Notes: a model not told the origin generated them from the sequence alone. Counted from the stretch's first letter, positions 36,145-45,216 are shown. The stretch is 64,000 nucleotides of DNA from Pararhodobacter aggregans (GCF_003075525.1 NZ_QDDR01000001.1:124001-188000), one strand, 5' to 3'. A program made the numbers and translations.

Positions 36145-37085
36145 ACGGCTTCGCCCATGCGGCGGCCCCGCTCTGGGGGCTCGATCCGGCGCAGGTTTCG
36201 CTGGTCGCGAAGCGCGAGAACGAGGTCTGGCGGGCCGAAGGCCCCGGCGGGCCCTATGCGCTGCGGCTGCACCGGCCGGGTTACCGGACCGCGGCCGAGC
36301 TGCAATCGGAACTCGACTGGATGGCGATGCTGGCCAAGGGCGGGCTCACCGTCCCGCGTCCGATTCCCTCGCGGACCGGGCGGCTGGTCGAGGTTGTCGG
36401 CGACACGCCGGTCGATCTGCTGACCTGGATGCCCGGCCGGATGGTCGGCAAGCAGGGCGCGCTGGAGGGGATCACCGACCGCGCGGGCCATATGCACCGC
36501 CTCGGCGCGTTGCTGGCCCGGCTGCACGACCTTTCCGACAATTGGACCCCGCCCGAGGGCTTCACCCGGCCACGTTGGGACCGTCCCGGCCTGCTGGGCG
36601 AGACGCCGCTCTGGGGCCCGTTCTGGGCCAATCCTGACCTGACATCGGCGCAGCGCGCCACCCTGCGGCAGGTGCAGATAAGGGCCGAGGCGGATCTCGC
36701 CGCTCGCGAAACCGCGCTGGATTACGGCCTGATCCATGCCGATGCCATCACCGAGAATGTCATGGTCGACGGCGAAACACTGGTGCTGATCGACTTCGAC
36801 GACGGCGGCTGGGGCTTTCGGGATTTCGACCTCGCCACCGTGCTGATGCGGCAACTGACCGCCGCCGATTACCCCGCCCTGCGCGCCGCCCTGTTGGAGG
36901 GCTATGCCGCCCGCCGCACCGTCGATGAGGCGGCGCTGGACCTGCTGCTCCTCTGCCGCGCGCTGACCTATCTGGGCTGGATCATCCCAAGGCGGGACGA
37001 GCCCGGCGGCGAAGAACGCTCGCGCCGCGCCGTCGCCACGGCCCTGCCGCTGGCCGAAACCTATCTGGAGACTTCCGATGTCTGA
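36141..37085 (+). CDS. APH-fold kinase, hydroxylysine-kinase-like
   Basis: A 314-residue protein of the aminoglycoside/choline kinase fold. The nucleotide-lid part is WRAEGPGGPYALRLHRPGYR; the catalytic loop LIHADAITENVMV (D201, N206) and the metal-binding LIDFDDGGWGFRDFD (D218) are intact. With the phospho-lyase-like partner it matches the two-step logic of hydroxylysine or ethanolamine breakdown: phosphorylate the hydroxyl, then eliminate. Substrate is inferred. It overlaps both neighbours, so it is part of the same coupled operon. Confidence 0.78.
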   Translation: MNGFAHAAAPLWGLDPAQVSLVAKRENEVWRAEGPGGPYALRLHRPGYRTAAELQSELDWMAMLAKGGLTVPRPIPSRTGRLVEVVGDTPVDLLTWMPGRMVGKQGALEGITDRAGHMHRLGALLARLHDLSDNWTPPEGFTRPRWDRPGLLGETPLWGPFWANPDLTSAQRATLRQVQIRAEADLAARETALDYGLIHADAITENVMVDGETLVLIDFDDGGWGFRDFDLATVLMRQLTAADYPALRAALLEGYAARRTVDEAALDLLLLCRALTYLGWIIPRRDEPGGEERSRRAVATALPLAETYLETSDV

Positions 37086-38313
37086 CCGCACCATCCTGAT
37101 CGTCGGCACCTATGACACCAAAGAGGACGAACTCGGCTATCTGGCACAGGTGATCCGCGGGCAGGGCGGCGGGGTGCTGACCATGGATGTGAGCGTGCTG
37201 GGCGAGCCCGCCATGCCCACCGATTATTCCAAGCATCAGGTGGCCGAGGCGGGGGGCGCCTCGATCGCCGAGGCGATTGCCGGTGAGGACGAGAACCTCG
37301 CCATGCAGATCATGGCCCGGGGCTCGGCCGCGCTGGCCAGGCGATTGCAGGCCGAGGGCGCCTTTGACGGGGTGATCGTGCTGGGCGGCTCGATGGGGAC
37401 GGATCTGGCGCTCGACCTCTGCGCGGCGCTGCCGCTGGGCGTGCCCAAGTACATCGTCTCGACCGTCAGCTTCTCGCCGATGATCCCGACCGAACGGCTG
37501 GCGGCGGATGTGCAGATGATCCTCTGGGCGGGCGGGCTCTATGGCTTGAACTCGGTCTGCAAGGCGTCGCTGTCGCAGGCGGCGGGCGCGGTTCTGGGCG
37601 CCGCGCGGGCGGTGGAAACGCCGGTGCGCGACCGGCCGCTCATTGGCATGACCTCGTTCGGCAAGACCGTGCTGCGCTACATGGTCCCGCTGAAACCGGC
37701 GCTCGAGGCGCGGGGTTACGAGGTCGCGGTCTTCCACGCCACCGGCATGGGCGGCCGGGCGTTCGAGGCGCTGGCGGCCGAGGGCGCCTTTGCCGCGGTC
37801 CTCGATTTCGCCCCGCAGGAGGTGGCGAACCATCTGCACGGCTCGGCCATCACCGCGGGCCCCGACCGGCTGACGGCGGCGGGCAGGGCAGGCGTGCCGC
37901 AGATCGTCTCCATTGGCTGCTATGACCTCATTGACCTGGTGGGCTGGCACGAGCGGCCCGAGGGGCTGCGCGACCGCCCGGCCCATGCCCATAACCGGCT
38001 GATTACCTCGGTGGTGATGACGGCCGAGGAACGGCGCGGCATGGCGAAGGCATTGTGCGAGCGGCTGGCGCAGGCGACGGGGCCGGTGGTGTTCCTGCTG
38101 CCGCTCAAGGGCGGCAACGAATGGGACCGCGAGGGCGGGCCGCTCAGCGATCCCGAGGCGCTGGCGGCCTTCGTCGACGCGATGCGCGCGGAATGCCCGG
38201 CCAATGTGACGCTGGTCGAACTCGACGCCCACATCAACGACCCGGAATTTTCCGAGGCCGCCTTGCAGGTCGTCGATGGCTGGATCGCGGCCGGGCTTCT
38301 GCCCCGCGCCTAA
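37078..38313 (+). CDS. Tm-1-like / UPF0261 ATP-binding protein
   Basis: A 411-residue protein of the UPF0261 family, named after the tomato Tm-1 resistance protein N-terminal part. Marks are ILIVGTYDTKEDELGYLAQV, GVIVLGGSMGTDLALDLCAA, YIVSTVSFSPMIP, LIGMTSFGKTVLRYMVP and VVFLLPLKGGNEWDREGGPL. The family binds nucleotide, but its bacterial reaction is not settled. As the last gene of the operon it may act in the same pathway. The start overlaps the kinase gene by eight bases; the end overlaps hisD (opposite strand) by four. Confidence 0.85.
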   Translation: MSDRTILIVGTYDTKEDELGYLAQVIRGQGGGVLTMDVSVLGEPAMPTDYSKHQVAEAGGASIAEAIAGEDENLAMQIMARGSAALARRLQAEGAFDGVIVLGGSMGTDLALDLCAALPLGVPKYIVSTVSFSPMIPTERLAADVQMILWAGGLYGLNSVCKASLSQAAGAVLGAARAVETPVRDRPLIGMTSFGKTVLRYMVPLKPALEARGYEVAVFHATGMGGRAFEALAAEGAFAAVLDFAPQEVANHLHGSAITAGPDRLTAAGRAGVPQIVSIGCYDLIDLVGWHERPEGLRDRPAHAHNRLITSVVMTAEERRGMAKALCERLAQATGPVVFLLPLKGGNEWDREGGPLSDPEALAAFVDAMRAECPANVTLVELDAHINDPEFSEAALQVVDGWIAAGLLPRA

Positions 38314-39611
38314 CCGTTCAGCTTGTCCAGACGCGCCCGGACGCTGAGACCATGCGCCTGCAGGCTCTCGCTGATCGCCAGCGTCTCGGCCGCGGGGCCG
38401 ATGGCGCGCAGGGCCTCGGGCGTCATCTTGGCCAGCGTGGTGCGCTTCATGAAATCGAGCACGCTGAGGCCGGACGAGAACCGCGCCGAGCGGGCGGTGG
38501 GCAGCACGTGGTTCGGGCCGCCGACGTAATCGCCGATCGCCTCGGGCGTCCAATGGCCGAGGAAGATCGCGCCCGCGTGGCGGATCGCCCCCAGCAGCGC
38601 CTCGGGGTCATCGACGCAAAGCTCCAGATGCTCGGGCGCCACGCGGTTCGACAATTCCGCCGCCTGCTCCAGCGTCTCGCAGACCACCACGGCGCCGTAG
38701 TCGCGCCACGAGGCCCCGGCGATTTCGCGCCGTTCCAGCACCGCGAGGTGCCGGTCGACGGCGGCCATCACCGCCTCGGCCTCGGCCTGCGAGGTGGTGA
38801 TGAGGATGGATTGCGCGACCTGATCGTGTTCGGCCTGGCTCAGCAGATCCAGCGCAATCCAGTCGGGATCGCCGGTGCCGTCGCCGATCACCAGAATCTC
38901 GGACGGGCCCGCGATCATGTCGATGCCGACCTTGCCGAAGACCCGGCGCTTGGCGGCGGCCACGAAGGCGTTGCCCGGGCCAGTGATCTTGTCCACCGGC
39001 GCGATGGTCGCCGTGCCATAGGCCAAGGCGGCAATCGCCTGCGCCCCGCCGATGCGATAGATCGTATCGACGCCCGAGATCTTCGCCGCCAGCACCACCA
39101 GCGGATTGACCGCGCCGCCGGGGGTCGGGCAGGCGATGACCAGCCGTTCCACCCCCGCCACCTTGGCCGGGATCGCGTTCATCAGGACCGAGGACGGATA
39201 GGAGGCGAGGCCCCCCGGCACATAGAGCCCGGCAGCCGCGACCGCCGACCAGCGCCAGCCCAACGAGGCGCCCGAGGCGTCTTCCCAGCGGGCATCTTCG
39301 GGCTTCTGGCGTTCGTGATAGGCGCGGATGCGCTCGGCCGCGAGTTCCAGCGCCACGCGTTCGCCCTCAGGCACTTGGGCGCAATGGGCCTCGATTTCGG
39401 CGGGGGTGAAGGCCAGGGTCTCGGGCGTCAGCGCCAGCCGGTCGAAGCGCTCGGTCAGCGCGATCACCGCCGCGTCGCCGCGGGCGCGGACATCGGCGAT
39501 GATCCCGGCGACGGTCGCGTCAACGTCCGGGGAATCCTCGCGCTTCATGCCCAGAAGATGGGTGAATTCCGCCTCGAAACCGGCGTCTCGGGTGTTCAGA
39601 ACCTGCGGCAT
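38310..39611 (-). CDS. hisD: histidinol dehydrogenase
   Basis: A 433-residue zinc enzyme that oxidises histidinol to histidine in two NAD-dependent steps. Family blocks are GLYVPGGLASYPSSVLMNAI, GPGNAFVAAAKRRVFG, IDMIAGPSEILVIGD and DLLSQAEHDQVAQSILIT, with the zinc-binding Gln and His. The C-terminal NHVLPTARSARFSSGLSVLD is typical. The start at 39611 was preferred because CAGGAG precedes it; an upstream ATG at 39629 would add six residues. No other his gene lies nearby. Confidence 0.96.
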   Translation of the reverse strand: MPQVLNTRDAGFEAEFTHLLGMKREDSPDVDATVAGIIADVRARGDAAVIALTERFDRLALTPETLAFTPAEIEAHCAQVPEGERVALELAAERIRAYHERQKPEDARWEDASGASLGWRWSAVAAAGLYVPGGLASYPSSVLMNAIPAKVAGVERLVIACPTPGGAVNPLVVLAAKISGVDTIYRIGGAQAIAALAYGTATIAPVDKITGPGNAFVAAAKRRVFGKVGIDMIAGPSEILVIGDGTGDPDWIALDLLSQAEHDQVAQSILITTSQAEAEAVMAAVDRHLAVLERREIAGASWRDYGAVVVCETLEQAAELSNRVAPEHLELCVDDPEALLGAIRHAGAIFLGHWTPEAIGDYVGGPNHVLPTARSARFSSGLSVLDFMKRTTLAKMTPEALRAIGPAAETLAISESLQAHGLSVRARLDKLNG

Positions 39612-39701
39612 GGCACTCTCCTGCGTCATGCCGGGGGATAGGCGAAGCGGGCGATGGCGTAAAGTGCCTTCGCCCGCTGCGGAAAGGGGGGGAGGGCAGC
39701 C

Positions 39702-42700
39702 TCAGCTGCCGATGCGCAGGACTTCGTTGCGGCCGTTCTTGACGTAGCGGACCTCGCCATCGCCGATGGCCGCGACCTGCCCGCCGTCCAGCCGGTCGCC
39801 GACCTGCACCCGGACCACGCGGCCCGAGGACAGGCGCACCAGCGCGCGGCGCGCGTTCGGGGTGCCGAAGACGCCGATCAGGTTGATCCGGTTCAGGCGG
39901 ATCGCGTTTTCTTCCGTCGCCTGACGCGAGACCGAGGCCGAGGTCGGGATCGAGGGTTCGGCCCGGGCCAGCGCCTGGGCCGGTTCGCCCGCCTGATCCT
40001 CGGCGTCGGTATTGTTGCTGGCGGTCGCCGCAGGGGCGGCGGCAGCGCGGGCGGCAGCGGCAGCGGCGAGGATGGCGCGGGCGCGTTCGGCCAGATCATT
40101 CGGGCGCGCGCCCGGCATCGGCGATTCGGCCACCGCCTCGGGCGTGGCGCCCGAGAGGTCGATTTCCGGCGTGGGCTCGGGCGGCGGCACCAGATCGGTC
40201 GGACGGCGTTGCGGCCGCAGCGTGGCCAGCGCCACGCCGCCCGGGCCGGGCGCTTCCAGCGCGGCGAGTTCGACCGCGCCGCCGCCTGCGTCACCGCCGC
40301 GGGTGGCGGCGGCATCGTCCACCAGTCCGGTGGTCGAGGCAGCGCCAGCCAGCACCGCGGGATCGGTCGCGGCGGCGGCGGTGGCGGAGGGGGCCGCTTC
40401 CGCCGGGTCGACGAGCTGAGTCTGGTCACCCTCGGTCGCCTGACGCTCGGCCTCCAGTTCCTCGCCGATCTGGCGCACGCGCTCGGGGCGGGGCAGGGGA
40501 CGGGCACCGGCCAGCGCCGGATCGGCGCGGGGCGTGTCGTCGGCCAGGGCGGGGGCCTCGGCAGGCGGGGCCTCGCCCACCGCTTCGGCGATGGCGCTTT
40601 CGATGGCGGCGGCGACCGGCGGGGTCGGCACGGCGACCTCTGCCGGCGCTTCGGCGGGGGCCGCTTCCGCCGGGGCGGTCGCGGTTTCGGCCGGGGCCGC
40701 TTCGGCGGCGGGCGGCGGCGCGATCGTTCCAGGGCGCGGGGCGGGCACGGCATCGGGCCTGCGGGCAAAGACGGTCACGCCCGAGGGGGTCAGCGCCCCT
40801 TCCGGCGTCGCCTCGACCAGACCGCGGCTGTCGAAGGTGAATTCGGTCCCGAAGGGCGGCGGCGGCGGCGGCGCGGCGAAGCTGACCTCGGCGCCGCCCG
40901 GCACCTGGAAACCGCTCGGCAGGCTGAGGCGGGTGGCCGCAGCCTCGGCCGGGGCGACCTGCGGCGAATCGCTGGTCCCGGCGAGTTGCGTCCCATCGCC
41001 CGAGCTCGCGGCCTCGGGGCTCGCGGCCGGGGCTTCGGCGGTCTCGGCGGCGACGGCGGGCGCTTCGGTCGGCGTCTCGGTCGGCAGGGCCTGGCTGGGC
41101 AGCGTCTCGTTCAGCGCTTCCTGCACCAGCGTTTCGAGCATCTGGTCAGGGTCGGGCGCCGGGGCGCTGGCGGTTTCCTGCGGCGCACTGTCGGGCTCGG
41201 GCTCGACGGCGGCGGCCTCTGTCGCGGCCGGTTCCGGGGCGGTCAGGGCGGCCGGGGCCTCGGCCGTTCCGGTGGCGGTGGCCAGTTCGGTCGGCGCCTC
41301 GATCCCGGGCAGGGCGCCGGTTTCGACCGTGCCGCTGCCGGTGCCAGCCAGCGGCATGTCGTCGTCCGATCCGCTGAAATAGAGCGCCCAGACGCCGACC
41401 GCGACCACCAGCAACAGCCCGCCGCCCGCGGCCATCAGGCCACGGCGGGCGAGGCTCGGCTCGGCTCGCTGCATGCCGCGCGCGCCGAAGATGGTCATCG
41501 CCTCGGCTTCGCGTTCCTTGTCGCGGTCGTTGACCGGCGGACGCGAGGCGGCGGCGAGCGGCTCGGCGCCCGGCCCGTTGCGCGCCGCGCGCTTGTCGAG
41601 CGGCGGCGTGACGGGCGCCGGGGGCGGGCTCATGGAGGGCGCTGGTGCCGGGGGTGTTGGTGCGGAGGGCGTTGGCACCGGGGCTTGCGGCGCGGCAGGA
41701 TCGCGGCGCAGGGTCGAGGCCTTGCTGCGGGCATTCTGCGCGGCGGCGCTGGCCCCGGCGAACGCCGTCTTGGCCCCGGCCCGGGCGCGGTCCAGCATGC
41801 GCTGCGCGGCTCCGGTCGAGGGCTCGCCACGGGCGCCGGGCAGCACGGCGATCCGGCCGCCGGGGTTGGCGGCGGGGGTGGCATCGGTCTTGGGCGCGGC
41901 CGAGGGCACCACGGCAACCGGCGGCGCGGCCTTGCGGCGCGAGGCGAAGGACAGCGCCTCGGCATCCGGTTTGGCCTCGGCTTCGGAGGGCGCGGAGGGC
42001 TTGGTCACCGAAGGCGTTGTCGCTGCCGGGGCCGGGACGGCGGGCGTCACCGGCAGGGCAGGCGAGGGGCCTGCCGCCGCGGGGCGCAGCGGGGGAACGG
42101 CAGGGGCGGTCTTGTCGGCGGCCGGGTCCGGTTGCGGCGCGGGCTTTGGCGCGGCCGGGGCTTCGCCCTTGGCCGAGGCCGCCTGTTCGCGGCGCAGGCG
42201 GTTGCCCATGCGGCGCACCAGATTGCCCATGCGCGAGGTGCTTTCCGGGGCGCCCGGATCGGCCGGGAACCCTTGCGGGATCGGTTGCAGCGCGGGCGTG
42301 CGCAGCACCGGCGCGGGCGCGCGGGATTCGGGCGTCATCGGCGCGACGCGGGGATTGAGCGGGCGGGCAGGCGCCGACGCCTCGGTGTCAGGAACCGGGG
42401 CCGGACGCGGGGCGGCGGGCTTCGCGGCCTCGACTTTGGGCGTCTCGACCTTGGAGTCCGGGGCCTTGGGTTCGGCAGCCTTCGGCGTCTCGCTCTTCGG
42501 AGCCTCGCCCTTCGGCGCGTCCACCTTGGGCGCGGGGGCCGGTTTCGGCGGCTCGGCCCGGCGCGGGGCGACGATGCGCATCGCCTCGGCATCGGGCTGC
42601 ACGTGATCGCCCGCGCGCAGCAGCGTCGGCGCCACCATCGTCTCGCCGAAGAAGGGCTCGCCGAGGAATTGCCCGGCCTCGGGATGGGCGACGAAGCTCA

Positions 42701-43109
42701 CCGGGTTGAAACCATAACCCTCGGCAAAGGTCTCGGCCTCGATCAAGGTCTCGCGGGCGCAGACCACGACCAGCGCGTGATCTTCCTCGACCGACCAATC
42801 ATAGGCCAGCTCGTCGATGCCGTAAGGCGTGAGGCGCTCGACCTCGGCCTCGATCTGATAGCGGCGCGCCTCGTCCGTGGGGCCGGGGGCCACCACGGTC
42901 GCATAGCGCAATTCGCTTTCGGGCAGCACGAGCTTGGTGCGGATCCCCTCGGGCTCGAGCGTCCGGGCCTGTTGGATCAGACCGGCGCAGGCGGAGGCGA
43001 TATCGTCCCCGTCGAAGGAGACAGACCCGACAGGCGCCCAGCCAGCCGGGACCCGGTGCAACAGCTCGGCGCCGTCATTCGAGAGTTTCAGGGCAAAATT
43101 CGGTTTCAT
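39702..43109 (-). CDS. giant Ala/Pro-rich membrane protein with PilM-like and PilP-like ends
   Basis: A 1135-residue protein. The first 170 residues have an actin-like PilM/GspL look (LKLSNDGAELLHRV, VLPESELRYATVV, YQIEAEVERLTPYGIDELAY, HALVVVCARETLIEAETFAE). A long Ala/Pro/Lys-rich stretch follows, then one membrane segment near residue 560 (LMAAGGGLLLVVAVGVWALY) and another disordered Ala/Pro/Glu stretch. The last 70 residues (IRLNRINLIGVFGTPNARRA, VRVQVGDRLDGGQVAAIGDG) match the PilP/GspC type of pilus or secretion domain. No pilus genes flank it. Its role may be in envelope-spanning assembly; this is inferred. Confidence 0.65.
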   Translation of the reverse strand: MKPNFALKLSNDGAELLHRVPAGWAPVGSVSFDGDDIASACAGLIQQARTLEPEGIRTKLVLPESELRYATVVAPGPTDEARRYQIEAEVERLTPYGIDELAYDWSVEEDHALVVVCARETLIEAETFAEGYGFNPVSFVAHPEAGQFLGEPFFGETMVAPTLLRAGDHVQPDAEAMRIVAPRRAEPPKPAPAPKVDAPKGEAPKSETPKAAEPKAPDSKVETPKVEAAKPAAPRPAPVPDTEASAPARPLNPRVAPMTPESRAPAPVLRTPALQPIPQGFPADPGAPESTSRMGNLVRRMGNRLRREQAASAKGEAPAAPKPAPQPDPAADKTAPAVPPLRPAAAGPSPALPVTPAVPAPAATTPSVTKPSAPSEAEAKPDAEALSFASRRKAAPPVAVVPSAAPKTDATPAANPGGRIAVLPGARGEPSTGAAQRMLDRARAGAKTAFAGASAAAQNARSKASTLRRDPAAPQAPVPTPSAPTPPAPAPSMSPPPAPVTPPLDKRAARNGPGAEPLAAASRPPVNDRDKEREAEAMTIFGARGMQRAEPSLARRGLMAAGGGLLLVVAVGVWALYFSGSDDDMPLAGTGSGTVETGALPGIEAPTELATATGTAEAPAALTAPEPAATEAAAVEPEPDSAPQETASAPAPDPDQMLETLVQEALNETLPSQALPTETPTEAPAVAAETAEAPAASPEAASSGDGTQLAGTSDSPQVAPAEAAATRLSLPSGFQVPGGAEVSFAAPPPPPPFGTEFTFDSRGLVEATPEGALTPSGVTVFARRPDAVPAPRPGTIAPPPAAEAAPAETATAPAEAAPAEAPAEVAVPTPPVAAAIESAIAEAVGEAPPAEAPALADDTPRADPALAGARPLPRPERVRQIGEELEAERQATEGDQTQLVDPAEAAPSATAAAATDPAVLAGAASTTGLVDDAAATRGGDAGGGAVELAALEAPGPGGVALATLRPQRRPTDLVPPPEPTPEIDLSGATPEAVAESPMPGARPNDLAERARAILAAAAAARAAAAPAATASNNTDAEDQAGEPAQALARAEPSIPTSASVSRQATEENAIRLNRINLIGVFGTPNARRALVRLSSGRVVRVQVGDRLDGGQVAAIGDGEVRYVKNGRNEVLRIGS

Positions 43110-43192
43110 GCCGCGCGTTTATCACAGCCAACGGGGATCAGCCGAGTCACCGACTCGTGCTCCTTCCTCCGTATAGCAGGATTCCGCCGAAT

Positions 43193-43226
43193 GAAAGAAA
43201 AAGCCCGGCGGTGGTGCCGCCGAGCC
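43193..43226 (-). terminator. intrinsic terminator of metY
   Basis: On the minus strand a nine-pair GC-rich stem (one G-U pair; plus-strand arms GCCCGGCGG at 43203-43211 and CCGCCGAGC at 43217-43225) with a five-base loop is followed by TTTTTCTTTC. It lies about 30 bases after the metY stop. Confidence 0.85.
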
Positions 43227-43257
43227 ACAGAAAGTCAACTGATTGTGTGTTCCAGGG

Positions 43258-44538
43258 TCAGGCAGAGGCCTTGGCCAGCGCCTGATCGAGGTCGGCGATG
43301 ATGTCGTCCGCGTTCTCGATGCCGATCGACAGCCGCACCAGATTGGGCGCCGCCCCCGCCGCTTTCTGCTGTTCGGGCGTCAGCTGGCGGTGGGTGGTCG
43401 AGGCCGAGTGGATGACCAGGCTGCGGGCATCGCCCAGGTTCGCCACATGGCTGAAGAGTTCAAGCGAGTCGACCAGCTTGACGCAGGCCTCGTAGCCGCC
43501 CTTGAGCGCCACGGTGAACAGCGCGCCCGCACCCTTCGGCAGCAGCCGCTCGGCCCGCGCCTTGTAGGGCGAGCTGTCGAGGCCGGGATAGGTCACGGCC
43601 TCGACCGCCGGGTGTTTCTCCAGCCAGGCGGCGACCTTCTGGGCGTTGGCGACGTGTTTCTGCATGCGCAGGCTCAGCGTCTCGACCCCCATCAGCGTGT
43701 AATGCGCGGCCTGCGGGTTCATCGTCATGCCGAGGTCGCGCAGACCGATGGCGATGCCGAAGAACGTATAGGCCAGCGCGCCGAAGGTCTCGTGGAACTT
43801 CAGGCCGTGATAGGCGGGCTCGGGATCGGACAGCGAGGGGAACTTGCCGTTCGACCAGTTGAACTTGCCCGAATCGATGATCGCCCCGCCGGTGACGGTG
43901 CCGTTGCCGGTCAGGTATTTGGTGGTCGAATGGACGACCAGCGTGGCGCCCATCTCGATGGGTTTCGCCAGATAGGGCGTCGCGGTGGTGTTGTCCACGA
44001 CCAGCGGAATGCCGTGCTTGTCGGCGATCGCGGCCAGCGCCGGGATGTCGGTGACATAGCCGCCGGGGTTGGCGATCGTTTCGCAGAAGATGGCGCGGGT
44101 GTTCTCGTCGATGGCGGCCTCGACCGCGGCAAGGTCATCGGTGTCGACGAAATTCGTGGACCAGCCGAAGCGTTTGAAGACCTGGGTGAACTGGGTGATC
44201 GTACCGCCATAGAGGCGGGTCGAGGACACGATGTTCTTGCCCGGCCCCATCAGCGGGTAAAGCGCCATGATCTGCGCCGCATGCCCCGAGGAGGTGCAGA
44301 TCGCGCCGACGCCACCCTCCAGCGCCGCCAGACGCTCGCCCAGCGCGGCGACGGTCGGGTTGGTCAGGCGGGAATAGATGTAGCCGACCTCTTGCAGGTT
44401 GAAGAGGGCGGCGGCGTGGTCGGCATCGCGGAACACATAGGCGGTGGTCTGGTAGATCGGCACCTGCCGCGCGCCGGTCGCCGGATCGGGGCGGGCGCCT
44501 GCGTGGATCTGGAGCGTGTCGAAGCCGAAATCGGTCAT
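43258..44538 (-). CDS. metY: O-acetylhomoserine sulfhydrylase / aminocarboxypropyltransferase
   Basis: A 426-residue PLP enzyme of the Cys/Met metabolism family that joins O-acetylhomoserine with sulfide to give homocysteine. It opens GFDTLQIHAGARPDPATGAR and has YSRLTNPTVAALGERLAALE, LYGGTITQFTQVFKRFGW, VVDNTTATPYLAKPIEMGA and the Schiff-base Lys in HSTTKYLTGNGTVTGGAII; the C-terminal SLVIHSASTTHRQL is diagnostic for MetY over MetB. AGGGGGG precedes the start. No SAM-II riboswitch was recognised in the leader. Confidence 0.94.
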   Translation of the reverse strand: MTDFGFDTLQIHAGARPDPATGARQVPIYQTTAYVFRDADHAAALFNLQEVGYIYSRLTNPTVAALGERLAALEGGVGAICTSSGHAAQIMALYPLMGPGKNIVSSTRLYGGTITQFTQVFKRFGWSTNFVDTDDLAAVEAAIDENTRAIFCETIANPGGYVTDIPALAAIADKHGIPLVVDNTTATPYLAKPIEMGATLVVHSTTKYLTGNGTVTGGAIIDSGKFNWSNGKFPSLSDPEPAYHGLKFHETFGALAYTFFGIAIGLRDLGMTMNPQAAHYTLMGVETLSLRMQKHVANAQKVAAWLEKHPAVEAVTYPGLDSSPYKARAERLLPKGAGALFTVALKGGYEACVKLVDSLELFSHVANLGDARSLVIHSASTTHRQLTPEQQKAAGAAPNLVRLSIGIENADDIIADLDQALAKASA

Positions 44539-44767
44539 GGAATCCCCCCTGAGGAACTGTCCTGAGAATCTGGCGCGACGCTAGAGGATCGCTGTGCGGC
44601 AGGCAACAGCGCGACGGCCCCCGCGGCGGTGCCCCTGGCGGAAGGCGTTCCGCGTTCGGGGCAATCGGCCCGGGTTTCCGGCGGCGGACCTGCCACCCGG
44701 CGGGAAAGTGTTCCACGGGCAACCGCGGCGCCGGGCGGCGGTTTTTTCGTCGGTCCGGCAGGGGGAA

Positions 44768-44798
44768 GGAAAAACGCCCCGGAGCGAACTCCGGGGCG
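44768..44798 (-). terminator. intrinsic terminator, copy 1 of a duplicated pair
   Basis: Minus strand: stem CGCCCCGGAG, loop TTCG, perfect complement (plus 44775-44798), then TTTTT. The stable TTCG tetraloop and T-run make it a strong terminator. No annotated protein gene ends here, so the transcript it ends is probably non-coding. Confidence 0.8.
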
Positions 44799-44997
44799 TG
44801 GTGGGACTGAAAAGGGCTAGAATAGGATTAGGTGATGAAAGCCGGGAGGCTCGGGTCTGAACGTCGCTCTTGCAAAGGCGGTGCGGACTGGCCGCTTGAA
44901 TGCCCGTAAGTCGCGGGGGGCGGGGCCCGGGTTCAAAGAATTCCGCTGCCCGCGCGACTTTTTTTCCGGCGCTGTCCGGCGGGGCGGGGGAGGACAG

Positions 44998-45025
44998 AAA
45001 AAAGCCCCGGAGCGAACTCCGGGGC
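44998..45025 (-). terminator. intrinsic terminator, copy 2 of a duplicated pair
   Basis: Minus strand: stem GCCCCGGAG, loop TTCG, perfect complement, then six T (plus 44998-45003 are A). It is almost identical to the copy at 44768-44798. The nearest upstream minus-strand gene (the subtilase) ends about 250 bases earlier, beyond its own hairpin. Confidence 0.8.
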
Positions 45026-45216
45026 AGGTTTGGGACAGGGAACGAGGGATACGAAGGTCAGAGCGGCACGAGGGAAAACGGGCAGGCTGGCTGGCAGCGG
45101 GCTCTGGACCTCAGGGACAGTATCGCATCGTGACCATGGGTCGCGCGGGCCCCGGGCCCGGTTCAAATTTTCCGCCGGTTTTTTGCGCGGACGGCAGCGG
45201 GGGCGGCGGCAAAGCC

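Noticed and set aside
40209-43301. 1030-codon plus-strand frame opposite the PilM/PilP-like gene
   Set aside because: The minus-strand gene has a signal-like layout, a membrane segment and recognisable end domains; the plus-strand frame is Gly/Arg-rich shadow.
44539-44760. SAM-II or SAM/SAH riboswitch in front of metY
   Set aside because: The leader was read on the minus strand and the conserved core of these riboswitches was not found; only GC-rich hairpins are present.
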